DNA of 16,222 nucleotides from CAZKMM01 sp964553915. GTDB lineage: Bacteria > RBG-13-61-14 > DRUE01. How positions within the stretch are numbered: position 1 is the stretch's first letter; every line of letters starts with the position of its first letter. The stretch is from the NCBI GenBank assembly GCA_964553915.1, contig CAZKMM010000052.1, forward strand, positions 1 to 16,222, given 5' to 3'. The translations under genes were made by a program, and so were the position numbers. This document shows positions 14,935-16,222 of the stretch, piece by piece. The notes below the pieces were generated by a model. That model had not been told where the DNA came from. It ran no database searches and worked only from the letters and a program-made list of their open reading frames with translations.

Positions 14935-16008
14935 TTAAACCCTTCCGCACTGCGCCCGCTGGCGAAGGAGATGGTCTGCTAAAACTATCGCAGACATTGC
15001 CTCTGCTACCGGCACCAGGCGAGGGCAGATGCACGGGTCATGCCTTCCTTTTATTTTGAACTTCCCGGGCTTGCCCTGCACATCAACGGTCTCCTGCTCC
15101 AGAGCAATGCTGGAAGTAGGCTTGACCGCCAGCCGAATGATAATCTCCTCACCAGTGGAAATCCCGGCTAAAATCCCTCCTGCCCGATTATGAAGAGTGC
15201 GGATTCTTCCGCCATCATTGATAAACGGGTCAGAATTCTCACTGCCCCGCCTTTCTGCCATCTTAAAACCATCGCCGAACTCCACCCCTTTAACCGCTCC
15301 GATGCTGAGCAGGGCTTTGCCCAGCTCCGCTTCCAGCTTATCAAATACCGGCTCACCCAATCCTGCGGGAACCTCAACCGCCCGAACCTCAACCACCCCA
15401 CCAATGGAATCCCCCTCTGCCCGAACCTTCTCCACCAGCTCTATCATCTCTTTTGCTTTATCCGGGTCCGGACAGCGAATGGGATTTTTCTCTATCTCCT
15501 GCGGTATGAACTTTTCCGCCCGAATCCCTCCCACCTGAACCACTCCCGCATAAACCTTAATCCCAAACTCTGCCAAAACCCTCTTTGCCACTGCTCCGCC
15601 TGCCACCCGGGCAACTGTCTCCCTTCCGCTCGCTCTTCCGCCACCTCGCCAGTCCCGAATTCCATATTTCTTCCAGTAAGTAAAATCCCCGTGCCCGGGT
15701 CGGAAAAGCTCTTTTATCTCCTCATAAGCAGAGGAATCAACATCACGGTTTCGGATTAAAAGGGCAATGGGCGTGCCCGTGGTTTTTCCTTCAAAAACTC
15801 CAGAGAGAATCTCCACCTGGTCTGGCTCCGAGCGGGGGGTGGTGAGCTGGCTCTGACCCGGTCTTCTCCGGGCAAGCTCCTTCTGAATATCCTCCTCGCT
15901 CAAACCTATCCCCGGCGGGCAACCATCCACCACCACTCCCAGAGCAGTCCCGTGCGACTCCCCAAAAGTGCTCACCACAAAAACCCTGCCTATACTATTG
16001 CCAGACAT
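14935..16008 (-). CDS. aroC: Chorismate synthase
   Basis: AroC makes chorismate from EPSP, the last shared step of aromatic amino-acid synthesis, using reduced FMN. The 357-residue product has the family length and all main blocks: GNSIGRVFVVSTFGESHG (3-20), RRPGQSQLTTPRSE, the flavin-binding RPGHGDFTYWKKYG followed by RGGGRASGRETVARVAGGAV, ISTGEEIIIRLAVKPTSS, and DPCICPRLVPVAEAM near the end. It converges on the nucleotidyltransferase gene. Its promoter has a perfect TATAAT only 7 bases from the ATG, so it is probably translated from a leaderless message. No other shikimate genes are nearby. Confidence 0.97.
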   Translation of the reverse strand: MSGNSIGRVFVVSTFGESHGTALGVVVDGCPPGIGLSEEDIQKELARRRPGQSQLTTPRSEPDQVEILSGVFEGKTTGTPIALLIRNRDVDSSAYEEIKELFRPGHGDFTYWKKYGIRDWRGGGRASGRETVARVAGGAVAKRVLAEFGIKVYAGVVQVGGIRAEKFIPQEIEKNPIRCPDPDKAKEMIELVEKVRAEGDSIGGVVEVRAVEVPAGLGEPVFDKLEAELGKALLSIGAVKGVEFGDGFKMAERRGSENSDPFINDGGRIRTLHNRAGGILAGISTGEEIIIRLAVKPTSSIALEQETVDVQGKPGKFKIKGRHDPCICPRLVPVAEAMSAIVLADHLLRQRAQCGRV

Positions 16009-16015
16009 TGTTTTT

Positions 16016-16043
16016 ATTATATCTTTTATTCATATATTCACAA
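16016..16043 (-). promoter_or_regulatory. aroC promoter
   Basis: On the minus strand a consensus TATAAT (16016-16021) is preceded after 16 bases by TTGTGA (16038-16043, 4 of 6 matches to consensus). The -10 box is 7 bases from the ATG, so initiation would fall at or next to the start codon. Confidence 0.65.
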
Positions 16044-16059
16044 ACGCACAAATATTTCA

Positions 16060-16087
16060 TTGACAAATTTTAAACTACCTCTATTCT
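16060..16087 (+). promoter_or_regulatory. Promoter for the truncated right-hand gene
   Basis: A perfect TTGACA (16060-16065) is followed after 16 bases by TATTCT (16082-16087), a moderate -10 match. Unlike the aroC side, about 30 bases of leader would remain before ATG 16124, including a ribosome site. The -10 region lies inside the left arm of an inverted repeat. Confidence 0.5.
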
Positions 16088-16100
16088 AATATAGAATAGA
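16080..16100. promoter_or_regulatory. Perfect inverted repeat, candidate operator
   Basis: Two 9-base arms, TCTATTCTA (16080-16088) and TAGAATAGA (16092-16100), are exact reverse complements separated by 3 bases. The repeat covers the predicted -10 box and start point of the right-hand gene. There is no T run after it, so it is not a terminator. The position is typical of a repressor operator, perhaps for self-regulation. Confidence 0.5.
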
Positions 16101-16123
16101 ATTTAAACTTGGAGAATACAAAA

Positions 16124-16222
16124 ATGTCTAACACAAAATCCAATGCAGAGATAATATTTGAAAGAATCAAAGAAGAGAAATTAAACGCTATTAAAAAATT
16201 TGTAGAAGATAAAGTGCCAGAA
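16124..16222 (+). CDS. 5' end of an unrecognised gene, cut by the window edge
   Basis: The frame runs open from ATG 16124 to the window end, 33 codons, preceded by a TTGGAG ribosome site nine bases upstream (16109-16114). The visible residues begin MSNTKSNAEIIFERIKEEKL and are helical and charged. The pattern of an Ile/Leu-rich helix followed by FVEDKVPE faintly recalls the start of Schlafen AlbA_2-type DNA-binding proteins, in which a conserved LDFK soon follows, but the diagnostic part is outside the window. G+C is about 27% by hand count, far below the neighbouring core genes, and the gene has its own promoter and candidate operator; it may be recently acquired. Confidence 0.6.
   Translation, partial: MSNTKSNAEIIFERIKEEKLNAIKKFVEDKVPE

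Noticed and set aside
15190..15759. 189-codon plus-strand frame within aroC
   Set aside because: It is antisense to conserved AroC blocks, Pro/Ser/Leu-rich, with no supporting ribosome site or domain.
1..16222. tRNA, rRNA, CRISPR arrays, insertion sequences or riboswitches
   Set aside because: No tRNA-like cloverleaf, regularly spaced direct repeats, transposase or long structured leader was seen; there is almost no intergenic space to hold them.

Overview
The window reads as an interior piece of a bacterial chromosome, probably from an uncultivated prototrophic bacterium. A Gram-negative-type (diderm) envelope is possible but not proven. Hfq, a DnaE-type replicative polymerase, QueA, AroC and long-form HisG are ordinary bacterial housekeeping proteins. 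I could not fix the phylum from sequence alone. No rRNA, tRNA, CRISPR array, insertion sequence or integrase was seen.

Layout. (1) Positions 1-185 hold the AT-rich 3' end of an unrecognised plus-strand gene. (2) Positions 194-3473 hold a compact minus-strand operon, spoIID-like -> GAF-GGDEF diguanylate cyclase -> queA, read from a promoter just upstream of 3473. (3) Positions 3572-14895 hold ten tightly packed plus-strand genes: a GT81-type glucosyl-3-phosphoglycerate synthase, a GT4 glycosyltransferase, a small two-helix membrane protein, a second paralogous GT4, a class I methyltransferase, hisG, dnaE, hfq, a secreted protein with a FlgT-N-like region, and a MobA-like nucleotidyltransferase. 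(4) aroC (14935-16008, minus) converges on that run. (5) Positions 16009-16123 are a divergent regulatory region with an aroC promoter, a second promoter and a perfect inverted repeat. It leads into an AT-rich gene cut by the right edge.

How the genes may work together. The most system-like part is 3572-8102. A primer-forming enzyme (glucosyl-3-phosphoglycerate synthase), two tandem-duplicated retaining GT4 enzymes, a tiny membrane protein and an SAM methyltransferase look like a pathway for a glucosylglycerate-primed, possibly methylated, oligosaccharide or compatible solute. Logically this resembles mycobacterial methylglucose lipopolysaccharide synthesis. That reading is inference; no phosphatase (GpgP/MggB type) is visible here. 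The genes from hisG to the nucleotidyltransferase are mostly unrelated housekeeping functions sharing the transcript.

Regulatory features. Three promoters (spoIID-like, gpgS-like, aroC) put the -10 box only 7-10 bases before the ATG, with no Shine-Dalgarno, so leaderless mRNAs are predicted. The hexamer CCCGGG occurs 31 times by hand count, far above a composition-based expectation, and appears in all three reading frames.
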